Below, in pieces: positions 16,901 to 25,924 of a stretch of 39,529 bases of DNA; the first letter of the stretch is position 1; each line of letters begins with the position of its first letter. The stretch is from Flavobacteriales bacterium. Its GTDB lineage: Bacteria > Bacteroidota > Bacteroidia > UBA10329. The position numbers and the translations under genes were made by a program. The DNA is taken from assembly GCA_021741155.1 (NCBI GenBank), contig JAIOYP010000038.1, forward strand, positions 1 through 39,529, written 5' to 3'. Below the pieces are notes generated by a model. It saw only the letters and a list, made by a program, of their open reading frames with translations, did not search any database and had not been told where the DNA came from.

Positions 16901-17117
16901 GGCAAACGCATTAAACGTTTATACTATCCTTATTCACGTCCAAACGTGAGGGACAACATGGGATAGCCACAGAAACACAGAATACACAGAGGGTTTCACA
17001 GAGAAAAGGAAAAATTTTCTGTGTCCATTCTGCGAATTCTGTGTTTCTGTGGCCATTTCATGTCCTATTGTGTATGAGCAACTGGTCATGCACGTTCAAA
17101 AATTAGATGCGTTTGCC
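16901..17117. mobile_element. 217-bp MITE-like nested inverted repeat
   Basis: Outer arms GGCAAACGCAT (16901-16911) and ATGCGTTTGCC (17107-17117) are perfect 11-bp inverted repeats. Inside lies a perfect 18-bp pair beginning GCCACAGAAACACAG (16966-16983) and ending at 17036-17053, with further CACAGAG/TTTTCTGTG complementarity. There is no open reading frame. Terminal inverted repeats, small size and no coding content fit a non-autonomous miniature element or a large REP-type structure. No convincing target-site duplication was found. The rest of the gene-free gap, 16805-16900 and 17118-17285, shows nothing else that I recognise. Confidence 0.6.
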
Positions 17118-17285
17118 CTGATGAGGGAGTTAGCTATGATGGCGGTATAACGAAAAATGAGAAAAGTTGATGAACAGAAGATAATTTAACGGATAGGCTA
17201 GAAACTGGAGTTTGCCTCTACACCATCAGTTCAGAATACCGAATGGTAGAAAGCAGAAAGTTGCTTGTAAACGAGAGGGCAAATG

Positions 17286-19217
17286 CTAGAGCTCAACCTC
17301 CTTTCGTTCTACATAATACATTTCCAACTCTCCCTTTCCCTTGGCTGCAATCTTGCCACGTGGAGTACAGGCGAAATGATTCTTCACAAGGTCGTAGGTT
17401 GAGGAAGACACATTCACTTTTCCTTCCGTTCCCGAGCTTTCTAAACGGGCTGCAGTGTTCACGGTATCGCCCCAAATGTCGTACTGGAACTTTTTGATGC
17501 CCACGATTCCGGCCACCACCGAGCCAGTATGAACTCCTATCCTAATCTCGAAGTAAGGTTGTCCTTCCAATCGTCTTTCATTAGACCGCGCGTCCATGAA
17601 TTCCTGAATATCTAAAGCCGCTGAAACCACATTATGTGCATGCGTTTCATTCGGAACGGGCAGGCCGCCTGCCGCCATATAGGCATCGCCAATGGTCTTT
17701 ATCTTCTCTACGCCATACTTTTCCATGATGCGGTCGAAGGCAGAAAAACAGAGGTTTATCTCGGCCACCAATTCCTGTGGTGTGAGTTGCTCCGAAAGAG
17801 CGGTGAAACCTTTGAAATCGGTGAACAGCACGGTTACCAGATCGAAGAGTCGGGTATCTGCTGCTCCCTTGGCCTTCAACTCCTCTGCCACCTCTGCCGG
17901 AAGAATGTTGAGTAGAAGGTCTTCGCTGCGTTTTTTCTCCTTGGCTATGCGCTTGCTCTGGAAGGCGATGGCAATGGAGAACAGCAGGATCACTGCGAAT
18001 CCACCAACAAATCCGTTTCTGATTAGTTTCTGACGCGACAGCTCTTTGGCCTGTATCTCCCTGTCCTTTTCGAGCGAAACGATTTCCTTGTCCTTCCGTT
18101 CTGTTTCGTACAGGGTCCGCACCTGGGTCGTTTCCTTACTGTGAATCTCTTTGTCCAAGCTGTCCTTATAGACCAAGAAGAGCTTATAATCTTCGAATGC
18201 CTTTGGAAAATTCCCCAATGCGCTGTCCAATCTGGCCATGGTCAGATAACCATACATGAGCAGGTCTTTATTGTTCGAAAGCTTAGAGAGTTCTATTCCC
18301 TCATCCAAATAGGGAGGCACTTCTGAGAGTCTTTTTTGATCCACCAAACATGCCGCCAAACCTAAGTTCGACCTGGCCAAGGTTGTCTGCCTGCCCATGT
18401 CCTTTGATATCTTGATTGACATTCTAAGATCTGCTTCAGCCGCTTTCAATTGACCATCACTCTTCAAGGCGTTGGCCCGATTGTGATAAATACCGGGAAG
18501 TTGTCCGGACAGGTTGTGTTCCTGGGCCATTTCCAGTGCGCGTGTGAATGATCTTATGGCCTCTTTCAGATTGTTTGTCTTGGCATGATGGATGCCAATT
18601 CGAGTGTAGTCGCCAGCCATTCCATCAAAATTCTTCTGGTCTTCATTTATCTTGGATGCCTTCAGAAAGTGTTGCAGGGCTTCTTCATTATTCCCTTGGT
18701 ATGAAAATAAATTTCCAAGGTTAGAATAGCATGCGGCAACTCCGCCAGCCCCGTTCTCGGTCAGTTCAAAATAATGGATGGCGTTGCGAAAATTTTTGAT
18801 GGCCAGTTCATACTGGCGGGTGTCGGAATAACACATTCCCAGTAAGGTATAATAGCGTCCTAACTGGAAATTATCCTGCGCAGACAGAATAATGGGCTCT
18901 ACCACTCGGATGCTATTGATTACCTCAGCTTCCTTGCCTTGAGCCATAAGTACGTTTCCGATATTGATGTGTGCCGAGGCTATCTGGTCTGGTTGTCCCA
19001 GTCGTTCTGCCAATTCCATGGCTTCTTTGGCAATTGATACAGCCTCTTCATACTTGCCTTGCTTTCGCAACTCACTGCTTTCGATGTTCAGGTCATTGGC
19101 GCGAAGACTATCGGGAATTGAAGCTTCGGTAGCTGTTGTTTTAGCAACAGGCTTGTCCTGAGCCACACTTGGCTGAAGGGCTAAAAGCACCATGGCTATG
19201 ACAAGCACAATCCGCAT
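17286..19217 (-). CDS. Membrane TPR-adenylate cyclase receptor (class III)
   Basis: A 643-residue protein: signal peptide (1-19, ending PSVAQ), six or more TPRs in the predicted periplasmic part (about 35-340), a coiled coil, one TM (about 399-418), and a C-terminal class III cyclase domain preceded by the LLLNILPAEVAEEL linker. Catalytic features are metal-binding Asp in LFTDFKGFT (near 467), KIKTIGDAYMA with Lys where guanylate cyclases have Glu and with the second metal Asp, YDIWGDTVNTAARLES with adenine-specifying Asp, and the Asn/Arg transition-state pair. All expected residues are present, so it should make cAMP. The start is supported by the signal peptide and by a TACATTTG box 20 bp upstream. 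Confidence 0.92.
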   Translation of the reverse strand: MRIVLVIAMVLLALQPSVAQDKPVAKTTATEASIPDSLRANDLNIESSELRKQGKYEEAVSIAKEAMELAERLGQPDQIASAHINIGNVLMAQGKEAEVINSIRVVEPIILSAQDNFQLGRYYTLLGMCYSDTRQYELAIKNFRNAIHYFELTENGAGGVAACYSNLGNLFSYQGNNEEALQHFLKASKINEDQKNFDGMAGDYTRIGIHHAKTNNLKEAIRSFTRALEMAQEHNLSGQLPGIYHNRANALKSDGQLKAAEADLRMSIKISKDMGRQTTLARSNLGLAACLVDQKRLSEVPPYLDEGIELSKLSNNKDLLMYGYLTMARLDSALGNFPKAFEDYKLFLVYKDSLDKEIHSKETTQVRTLYETERKDKEIVSLEKDREIQAKELSRQKLIRNGFVGGFAVILLFSIAIAFQSKRIAKEKKRSEDLLLNILPAEVAEELKAKGAADTRLFDLVTVLFTDFKGFTALSEQLTPQELVAEINLCFSAFDRIMEKYGVEKIKTIGDAYMAAGGLPVPNETHAHNVVSAALDIQEFMDARSNERRLEGQPYFEIRIGVHTGSVVAGIVGIKKFQYDIWGDTVNTAARLESSGTEGKVNVSSSTYDLVKNHFACTPRGKIAAKGKGELEMYYVERKEVEL

Positions 19218-19237
19218 AGAAATCAGGATAAGTGAAT

Positions 19238-19256
19238 CAAATGTAATTTACATTTG
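19238..19256. promoter_or_regulatory. 19-nt palindrome containing divergent -7 boxes
   Basis: CAAATGTAA and TTACATTTG are separated by a single T, a perfect palindrome. Each half contains TACATTTG, the -7 consensus. The minus-strand copy lies 20 bp upstream of the cyclase start and is likely its promoter. A regulator binding the dyad would cover the -7 box. The plus-strand copy faces no gene start. Confidence 0.55.
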
Positions 19257-19281
19257 AATAACTTGTACCAGCCGCCAGAAC

Positions 19282-19361
19282 CAAAGCCAATGGCTCTAAT
19301 AAGCTCTTACGTTCTTGCCTTCCATGTAATTGATAAGGCGCGGTTCACCAAGCGGTTTCCG
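19282..19361 (-). pseudogene. Remnant of a second purF 3' end
   Basis: These 80 bp align with 23921-24000, the last codons of purF plus downstream bases, at roughly 83% with two 1-bp gaps. Read on the minus strand it encodes the final residues INYMEGKNVRAY and a stop codon. Further upstream the match continues out of frame because one T of a Phe codon is missing. Nearly all codon differences in the matched part are synonymous, so this was once a functional coding sequence, not a recent copy. Confidence 0.75.
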
Positions 19362-19415
19362 AATAATGTTGTGTTTTCTCCATTTCTTAGATCTGAAACA
19401 CCTTCTATCGGGAGT

Positions 19416-22214
19416 CTATTGCTTGGATACCATCAATCGCTTAGACCCTGATTGTTGCTTTACTTCTATGATATATAGCCCCGATGCTTGTCCGCTCAGG
19501 TTTATCAAATGCTGATTTCCTCCTGCAACTTTCTGCGCCATTATCAATTGCCCAGTCGAATTGTAAACAGTAACAATTGCTCCGTTGAGGTTCTCTGCTT
19601 GCAAGGTAAGCTCGCCTTGGGTTGGATTAGGAAATAGATTGATGTTCGCATCGCTCAACTCCTGATTGTCAATCGCAACGGTCAGATCACCATGCACGCG
19701 GGCAATGCGGTTTCTGTTTGTACCATCGTAGTCCGTGAATTGTCCTCCGATGATAACCTTGCCATCGGGCTGAAGGGTGGCGGAATGAACGGCTAAGTTT
19801 ACACCTGTTCCAGGATCGAAGGTATTGTCGAGCGAACCATCGGAGTTGATACGGGCAATTCGGTTTCTGCCCGTGCCGTTGTAGAAGGCAAAATTGCCCC
19901 CGATGATGATCTTTCCATCGGTCTGGAGGGCAATGCAAAAGACCAGTGCGTCTGCGGCTGTTCCTACATTGAAGGAATTATCTAAAGAACCATCGGAGTT
20001 GATACGGGCAATTCGGTTTATGCCAGTGCCATTGTAGGATGTGAACCATCCCCCAATGATGATCTTACCATCGGGTTGAAGCATCACATCCTCTATACCA
20101 GAGTTTGCCCCTGATCCTGGATCGAAGGAGTTATCGAGCGATCCATCGGCATGGATGCGGGCTATGTAATTACGAGCAATACCGTCATATTCGGTGAAAG
20201 TGCCTGCAATGATGATCTTGCCATCTGGCTGTAGCCGAATGGCCTCGGGCCGATTGTTTGCGCCCGTTCCTAGCCCGAAGCTACTATCAAGCGATCCATC
20301 GGCATTGAGGCGGGCAATGTAGTTTTTGGCCGTGCCAGCATATTCAGTGAAAAAACCTGCAATGATGATCTTGCCATCTGGCTGCAGCAAGGCTGTCTGT
20401 ATCACTTCGTTTGGGCCGATGCCAGGATCGAAGGTGTTATCGAGCGAACCATCAGCATTGAGGCGGGCAATGCAGTTTCTAGGTGTGCCGTTGTATTCCG
20501 TAAACCATCCTGCAATGATTATCTTGCCATCTGGCTGCAATAATATGGCTTTGACCAGGTGGGATGCACCCGTTCCGGTATCAAAGGTATTGTCCAAGGT
20601 ACCATCGGTATTTAAGCGGGCGATGCGGTTAGTGGGCGTGCCGTTGTATTCGGTAAAATTCCCGCCTATCAGAATCTTGCCATCAGGCAGCGGCACGGAG
20701 ATGGATACATACTCATTGGCACCCGTTCCCGGGTCGAAACAGAAGTCCAGTTCCCCTGGCAGGCCAACTGACGGGGCATTGAGCGTCAAATCGATGGTTA
20801 CTACTGAATCGCAGCCCCAAAAGTTGGTGAGCGTTTGCGTGTACGTTCCACTTGAATTATAGGTGATGGAATTTAGTGTGTAGTTATTGCTGCACGTGCT
20901 TAGTGTAAGTGCGGAGGCTGAGGGCGAATTGAGGCTCAGCTCCAAATCTATTACTGAGTCGCAGCCCGCAACGTTGGTGATTGTTTGGGTGTAGTTTCCA
21001 CTTGCGGTATAGGTAATGGAGTTCAGGGTGTAACTACTAGCGCAACTGCTATGTGTAAGTAAAGAATAGGTAGGCGAACATGGACCATATTTGAAGATGT
21101 TCCCTTCCCAGTTTGCACCACCATAGAATGTCATTCCGTAAAGTGAATTTCCGACAGAAATAAGCGAGCCATAAGGCGTATTTCCGTCTGTTGGACCCGA
21201 AAAGTCCAGCAGTTTCTCGTAGCCTGTTCCATCAGGCATTATTTTAAACATGGTTCCATAATCATTCAGCCCTCCATCCGCTGTCATTCCATACAGAAAG
21301 GTGCCATCAAAAACAAGATCGCCCCGTGGATCCATTCCGTTTGTTGTTCCATCAAAGTCCAATAGTTTTACATAGCCCGTTCCATTGGGCATTATTTTAA
21401 AAATGGTGCCCATATTATTTGTTCCACCACTGGTGGCCATCCCATACAAGTAGGTGCCATCAGAAATAAGAGAGCCATAGGGGTTGCTTCCGTTCGAGGT
21501 TCCGTCAAAATCCAATACCGTTTCGAGCCCCGACCCATTGGTCATCAATTTAAAAACGGTTCCTGCCCCATTAGTGCCTCCATTATATGCCATTCCATAC
21601 AGATAAGCACCATCGAGAAGGAGAGACCCAATAGGAGAGCCTCCGTTCACGTTAGCTCCAAAATCCGATATTTCTTGATAGCCAGTTCCATCCGTTCCTA
21701 TCTTAAAGATGTTGCCATAGTTCCCTGCTCCTCCATACAATGTCATTCCATACAGAAAGGTGCCGTCAGACACAAGCGAGCCACGGGGTCCATATGCGTT
21801 TACAACTCCGGCAAATTCAAAGTCCAATAATTTCACGTAGCCAGTGCCATCGTTCATTATTTTAAAGATGGTTCCCAAACCATTTATACCACCGTCCGTG
21901 GTCATTCCATAGAGGAAGGTGCCGTCTGTAATAAGAGAGCCATAAGGTGAACTGCCATTGGTGGCCCCATCAAAGTCAAGCAACTTCTCATAGCCCGTTC
22001 CATCAGGCTTTATCTTAAAAATGGTGCCCAAACTATTGGTGCCTCCATTGGTGGTCATGCCGTACAAAAAGGTGCCATCAGAAACAAGATCGGCATTGGG
22101 CTGACTTCCGTCAGGCGTAGCCGAGAAGCTATAGAGGTTGGTAAATTGGGCATTGGCAATGCCGCTCAGGCCAAGTATGGAAAGCAAAAAGAGTGAAACG
22201 AATTTCATTTTCAT
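19416..22214 (-). CDS. T9SS-secreted protein with GloVer and delta-60 repeats
   Basis: About 932 residues from the ATG at 22214, chosen because MKMKFVSLFLLSILGLSGIANAQ is a clean signal peptide. The frame is open to an ATG at 22280, which is the alternative start. Residues 25-370 carry about eight copies of a repeat with YGMTxxGGxNGxGTIFKI (GloVer, choice-of-anchor type). Two copies of a Cys-containing unit (CASSYTLNSITYTASGNYTQ) follow. Then come about seven delta-60 repeats, LQPDGKIIIAGxFTEYNGT...NRIARLNxDGSLDxTF, which probably build a beta-propeller. The last 75 residues (LFPNPTQGELTLQ...SGLYIIEVKQ) are a type A T9SS sorting domain. It is expected to be exported and attached to the cell surface. 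The ligand is unknown. Confidence 0.9.
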   Translation of the reverse strand: MKMKFVSLFLLSILGLSGIANAQFTNLYSFSATPDGSQPNADLVSDGTFLYGMTTNGGTNSLGTIFKIKPDGTGYEKLLDFDGATNGSSPYGSLITDGTFLYGMTTDGGINGLGTIFKIMNDGTGYVKLLDFEFAGVVNAYGPRGSLVSDGTFLYGMTLYGGAGNYGNIFKIGTDGTGYQEISDFGANVNGGSPIGSLLLDGAYLYGMAYNGGTNGAGTVFKLMTNGSGLETVLDFDGTSNGSNPYGSLISDGTYLYGMATSGGTNNMGTIFKIMPNGTGYVKLLDFDGTTNGMDPRGDLVFDGTFLYGMTADGGLNDYGTMFKIMPDGTGYEKLLDFSGPTDGNTPYGSLISVGNSLYGMTFYGGANWEGNIFKYGPCSPTYSLLTHSSCASSYTLNSITYTASGNYTQTITNVAGCDSVIDLELSLNSPSASALTLSTCSNNYTLNSITYNSSGTYTQTLTNFWGCDSVVTIDLTLNAPSVGLPGELDFCFDPGTGANEYVSISVPLPDGKILIGGNFTEYNGTPTNRIARLNTDGTLDNTFDTGTGASHLVKAILLQPDGKIIIAGWFTEYNGTPRNCIARLNADGSLDNTFDPGIGPNEVIQTALLQPDGKIIIAGFFTEYAGTAKNYIARLNADGSLDSSFGLGTGANNRPEAIRLQPDGKIIIAGTFTEYDGIARNYIARIHADGSLDNSFDPGSGANSGIEDVMLQPDGKIIIGGWFTSYNGTGINRIARINSDGSLDNSFNVGTAADALVFCIALQTDGKIIIGGNFAFYNGTGRNRIARINSDGSLDNTFDPGTGVNLAVHSATLQPDGKVIIGGQFTDYDGTNRNRIARVHGDLTVAIDNQELSDANINLFPNPTQGELTLQAENLNGAIVTVYNSTGQLIMAQKVAGGNQHLINLSGQASGLYIIEVKQQSGSKRLMVSKQ

Positions 22215-22394
22215 ACCCATGCACGTACTTATCCATCGGGTCTTTGAATTTGCAGCGGTTGGTGTGGCTAATTGGTTCATGTTTGTCTTTTTGATTTATT
22301 GAATTGGGTTGAATAATCGCAGCGCAATGTTCCGCATCTTTGAAATTCGTTTCAAATCACTTATGTAAAAAAGTCAAGCTTCCAAATCGGCACA

Positions 22395-23906
22395 ATGGGA
22401 ACAAAAGATGCTCTTTATGAGATAGTTAGGAGTTTGAAACCGAACGAAAAACGGTATTTCAGACTCTACGCTGCTGCGTTCAGAGAAAACTCCCGTTTAA
22501 TGAAGTTGTTCGACATTCTTGATCAAGAAAGCATCCCAAGCGAAGCCATTCAGGTGTCGACTGTAGGTGGAAAGGGTCTCAAAGCCGCACGTTCAGACCT
22601 ACGAAAGCTGATTCTTAAGTGCATGCGCAGTTTTCACGAAGCCAACAACAGCAAAGCGGAACTTCAAGCAGCACTCCTTGACATCGATTTTCTGAGGAGC
22701 AAACAGCTCTATGATGAAGCCGAAAAGGAATTCAGAAAAGCGTTGAAAAAATCGGAAGAACAATTGGATCATCAGGCCCAGTTCGCGCTCCTATTGAAAT
22801 CAATTGAATTCCAACGAAATTATACTTCCAGTCAGGCTCTACATGATGAGCAATTGCACATTAGGCAGCAATTGACCCGCATAACAGATATCCTTTCGAC
22901 CTACGGGAACTTATCTTCTTTAAGTGCGGAATGGGGCAGGTATGTAACCAAGTTTGACCAACGGGACATCCCAAAACAAAAAGAATATTTTGACCATCAA
23001 TTGGCCCTTGAAATTGAGCAATTCCGACAACAGGAACTTAGCCCCCAGTCCATACTGGTGGTCAACCAGTTGGACATTCACTATGCCACGATGTTCGCAA
23101 CCGAGGTGTCCAATGAAAGCTTGATTCAGGATACGCTTCAACTGTTTGATCGGGAACCAGCCTTGAAGCAACAGTTTTTCCCCATTTATTTCAGTACCCT
23201 CTATAACTATTCATCCGCTCTTTATCGGGATGATAAGTATGAAGAATCGTTGGAGATCATCGACAGCCTCAAATCCGAATTCCAAGCGGCCTGCGCTTAC
23301 CCAAATTTGGCATATAGTGCAGAGTTGCAGGCTCGGCACAGATATGCTTTGCTTGGAGGGCGATTACGTTCTCTGTGTGGGCTTAAAAAGCATTCCGAAT
23401 GCCTCGGTCTTATTGAAGAATATCATAGTTTGAAAAAGGAAGGCTTAAGTACGCCTAACCTGACCACCACCCTGCTCATTCTGGTAAGGATCGCCTCCGT
23501 GTATTTTCATATTGGTGAATACAAAAAGTCGCTTAGCTACATTTCAGAGCTGCTAACGCATGAAGGAGTTAAAACCGTTCGGGCAATATATCTGGTTGCG
23601 CTCTATTCCGAAGCGCTTTGTCTGAATATGATGGGCAAGCACGAACTTGCCGAGAGTCGCCTCACCAACCTGCACAGAGTAATTCTGGCAAAAGGAAACG
23701 GTGATGCTGATGGCATCACCGAAATGCAATTGAAGTTCATCCGTGCTGCCGCCTTGCTGGATCTGGACTCGGATCTTGGAAGATCCAAAGTGAAGGCATT
23801 GATTGAAGCCTTACTCGCGGAAAAGACGGATAATGTTTGGGCAGAATTCATTGCCCCGGCCGAATGGCTTACAAAGCTTTTGAAGGAATCAAGAAGCTCT
23901 TCCTAA
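22395..23906 (+). CDS. TPR-like all-helical protein, function unknown
   Basis: A 503-residue, predicted cytoplasmic protein without signal peptide or TM. It begins MGTKDALYEIVRSLKPNEKRYFRLYA, a start I associate with a family of TPR-like Bacteroidota proteins that occur in several copies per genome. Throughout it shows amphipathic helix pairs spaced like tetratricopeptide repeats (e.g. LYDEAEKEFRKALKKSEEQ, YKKSLSYISELLTHEGV, GKHELAESRLTNLH). No catalytic or DNA-binding motif is evident. It is transcribed away from the T9SS protein and converges on purF with a 27-bp gap. A scaffolding or signalling role is a guess from the fold. Confidence 0.65.
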   Translation: MGTKDALYEIVRSLKPNEKRYFRLYAAAFRENSRLMKLFDILDQESIPSEAIQVSTVGGKGLKAARSDLRKLILKCMRSFHEANNSKAELQAALLDIDFLRSKQLYDEAEKEFRKALKKSEEQLDHQAQFALLLKSIEFQRNYTSSQALHDEQLHIRQQLTRITDILSTYGNLSSLSAEWGRYVTKFDQRDIPKQKEYFDHQLALEIEQFRQQELSPQSILVVNQLDIHYATMFATEVSNESLIQDTLQLFDREPALKQQFFPIYFSTLYNYSSALYRDDKYEESLEIIDSLKSEFQAACAYPNLAYSAELQARHRYALLGGRLRSLCGLKKHSECLGLIEEYHSLKKEGLSTPNLTTTLLILVRIASVYFHIGEYKKSLSYISELLTHEGVKTVRAIYLVALYSEALCLNMMGKHELAESRLTNLHRVILAKGNGDADGITEMQLKFIRAAALLDLDSDLGRSKVKALIEALLAEKTDNVWAEFIAPAEWLTKLLKESRSSS

Positions 23907-23933
23907 AGCCGACAATACCTAAAAGCTAACGGC

Positions 23934-25835
23934 TCAATAAGCCCTCACATTCTTGCCCTCCATGTAATTGATAAAAGCGCGGTTTACTACGCGGTTTCCG
24001 CCCGGTGTTGGGTAGTTTCCGGTAAAGTACCAATCTCCCAAATGGTTAGGACACGCAGAGTGCAAGCCTTCGATGGATTGGAAGATGAGTTTTACCTCAG
24101 CATTGATGTTTGGAGGAGAGATGATTTCGGCAGATTTATCTGCTAACTGCTCTGCGGTAAATGGTTTGTAGACCTGTTTTACCACGTTCACGATTTTTTC
24201 AATCGGCAACTCCATTTGCGCCTTGGCTTGCTCGTAAACATCATCCAGAATATTCATCTGCTTGGTGTCTTTCAGCAGCTCTATTGCAGCTTTAAACACC
24301 ATAAAATCGCCCAACTTGGCCATGTCAATACCATAGCAATCGGGGTAACGAATTTGCGGTGCGCTAGAAACGATGATAATCTTCTTTGGTCCCAAACGGT
24401 CTACAATTCGCAGAATGGATTGCTGTAAGGTGGTTCCTCTAACGATGGAATCATCAATCAAAACCACGTTATCCTCACCACGGTTTACGGTGCCGTAAGT
24501 AATGTCGTACACGTGCGACACGAGGTCGTCTCTATGCACATCATCGGTAATGAATGTTCTGAGTTTGGCGTCTTTGATGGTAAGCTTCTCTACCCGAGCA
24601 CGCATGCTGAGGATTTCGCGCACCTGAGCCGCATCTAACGAACGCTTGCCCGAAAGAATCTGGTCTGTTTTAAGGATGTTGATGTAATCCTCCACGCCTT
24701 TTACCATTCCGTAGAAGGAGGTTTCGGCTGTGTTTGGAATGAAGGAGAAAACGGTGTTTTTCACATCGTAATCCAACTCTTTTAAGACGGGCGCAACCAC
24801 CAATCTTCCTAATTCTTTTCGTTCTTGATAGATGTCTTTATCGCTACCGCGAGAGAAATAAATACGCTCAAACGAGCACGATTTCTGCTCCAATGGCTCG
24901 CGAAATTGCTGCTCGCTTACCGTTCCGTCTTTCTTAATAATGAGGGCGTAGCCAGGTTTAATCTCCTTTACATCTTCCCACTTTAGATTGAAAGCGGTTT
25001 GAATAGCGGGGCGCTCGCTTGCCACCACCAACACTTCATCATCTTGATACCAGTGTGCTGGACGAATGCCAGCTGGATCGCGCATCACAAATGCATCGCC
25101 ATGACCCATCATGCCCGCAATGGCATATCCGCCATCCCACTTTTTGGCCGATTCGAACAAAATCCGTTGCACATCAATGTTCTGCGCAATTTGCGAAGTG
25201 GCATCGGCCTTTGAGTAGCCTTTCTGCTTAAAATCGTAGTACAAGCGGTCGTTTTCTTCATCTAGGAAGTGACCTATCTTTTCTAAAACCGTAACGGTAT
25301 CTGCTTTCTCTTTTGGGTGCTGACCAATTTCTACCAACTGCTGAAAAAGCTCATCTACGTTGGTCATGTTAAAGTTGCCGGCCAGCACTAGGTTCCGCGT
25401 CATCCAGTTATTCTGACGAAGAAAGGGATGGCAATGCTCTATGGTGTTGCCGCCATGCGTGCCATACCGAAGGTGACCAAGAAACAATTCGCCCGTAAAC
25501 GGCAAATTCTGTTTTAGCCACTCTGGGTCTTGTATATGCTCTGGGTTTTCTTTGAATTCCTCTTCAAACCTGCCATTGATGTGGGCAAAAACATCTTTGA
25601 TGGGTGTGGATGAGTTGGACCTGTGGCGGCTGATGTAGCGCTTGCCGGGCTCCATATCCAACTTAATGTTGGCCAAACCGGCACCATCTTGCCCACGGTT
25701 GTGTTGTTTCTCCATCAGGAGATAAGTTTTATTCAGCCCATAAAAACTTGATCCGTATTTGTCCTTGTAATACTGAAGGGGTTTCAGCAATCGGACCATT
25801 GCAATTCCGCACTCGTGCTTTATAGCGTCACTCAT
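23934..25835 (-). CDS. purF: Amidophosphoribosyltransferase (PurF-like), long form
   Basis: PurF makes 5-phosphoribosylamine from PRPP and glutamine, the first committed step of purine synthesis. The N-terminal Ntn-hydrolase domain has the nucleophile Cys9 (HECGIAMVRL), exposed after processing of a short leader, and RGQDGAG. The C-terminal phosphoribosyltransferase domain has the PRPP loop VVLIDDSIVRGTT and downstream SSAPQIRYPDCYGIDM. At 633 residues it is over 100 longer than E. coli PurF, with insertions and a C-terminal extension ending GGNRVVNRAFINYMEGKNVRAY. It may be a Bacteroidota variant with a modified role. A TACTTTTG -7 box lies 17 bp before the start. A decayed copy of its 3' end is at 19282-19361. 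Confidence 0.88.
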   Translation of the reverse strand: MSDAIKHECGIAMVRLLKPLQYYKDKYGSSFYGLNKTYLLMEKQHNRGQDGAGLANIKLDMEPGKRYISRHRSNSSTPIKDVFAHINGRFEEEFKENPEHIQDPEWLKQNLPFTGELFLGHLRYGTHGGNTIEHCHPFLRQNNWMTRNLVLAGNFNMTNVDELFQQLVEIGQHPKEKADTVTVLEKIGHFLDEENDRLYYDFKQKGYSKADATSQIAQNIDVQRILFESAKKWDGGYAIAGMMGHGDAFVMRDPAGIRPAHWYQDDEVLVVASERPAIQTAFNLKWEDVKEIKPGYALIIKKDGTVSEQQFREPLEQKSCSFERIYFSRGSDKDIYQERKELGRLVVAPVLKELDYDVKNTVFSFIPNTAETSFYGMVKGVEDYINILKTDQILSGKRSLDAAQVREILSMRARVEKLTIKDAKLRTFITDDVHRDDLVSHVYDITYGTVNRGEDNVVLIDDSIVRGTTLQQSILRIVDRLGPKKIIIVSSAPQIRYPDCYGIDMAKLGDFMVFKAAIELLKDTKQMNILDDVYEQAKAQMELPIEKIVNVVKQVYKPFTAEQLADKSAEIISPPNINAEVKLIFQSIEGLHSACPNHLGDWYFTGNYPTPGGNRVVNRAFINYMEGKNVRAY

Positions 25836-25852
25836 CGTGGATTTCTAAGATG

Positions 25853-25860
25853 CAAAAGTA
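25853..25860 (-). promoter_or_regulatory. purF -7 element (TACTTTTG)
   Basis: Read on the minus strand, TACTTTTG matches TAnnTTTG and lies 17 bp upstream of the purF ATG. Confidence 0.55.
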
Positions 25861-25924
25861 ACGAATTGAGGTAGGGTAATGTTCTGTGTTTCGATATTCG
25901 GAACTCTTTTACCTTTAGTGCCAA

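Noticed and set aside
23907..23934. Terminator between the TPR-like gene and purF
   Set aside because: AGCCG/CGGCT arms are only 5 bp with an 18-nt loop and no T-run.
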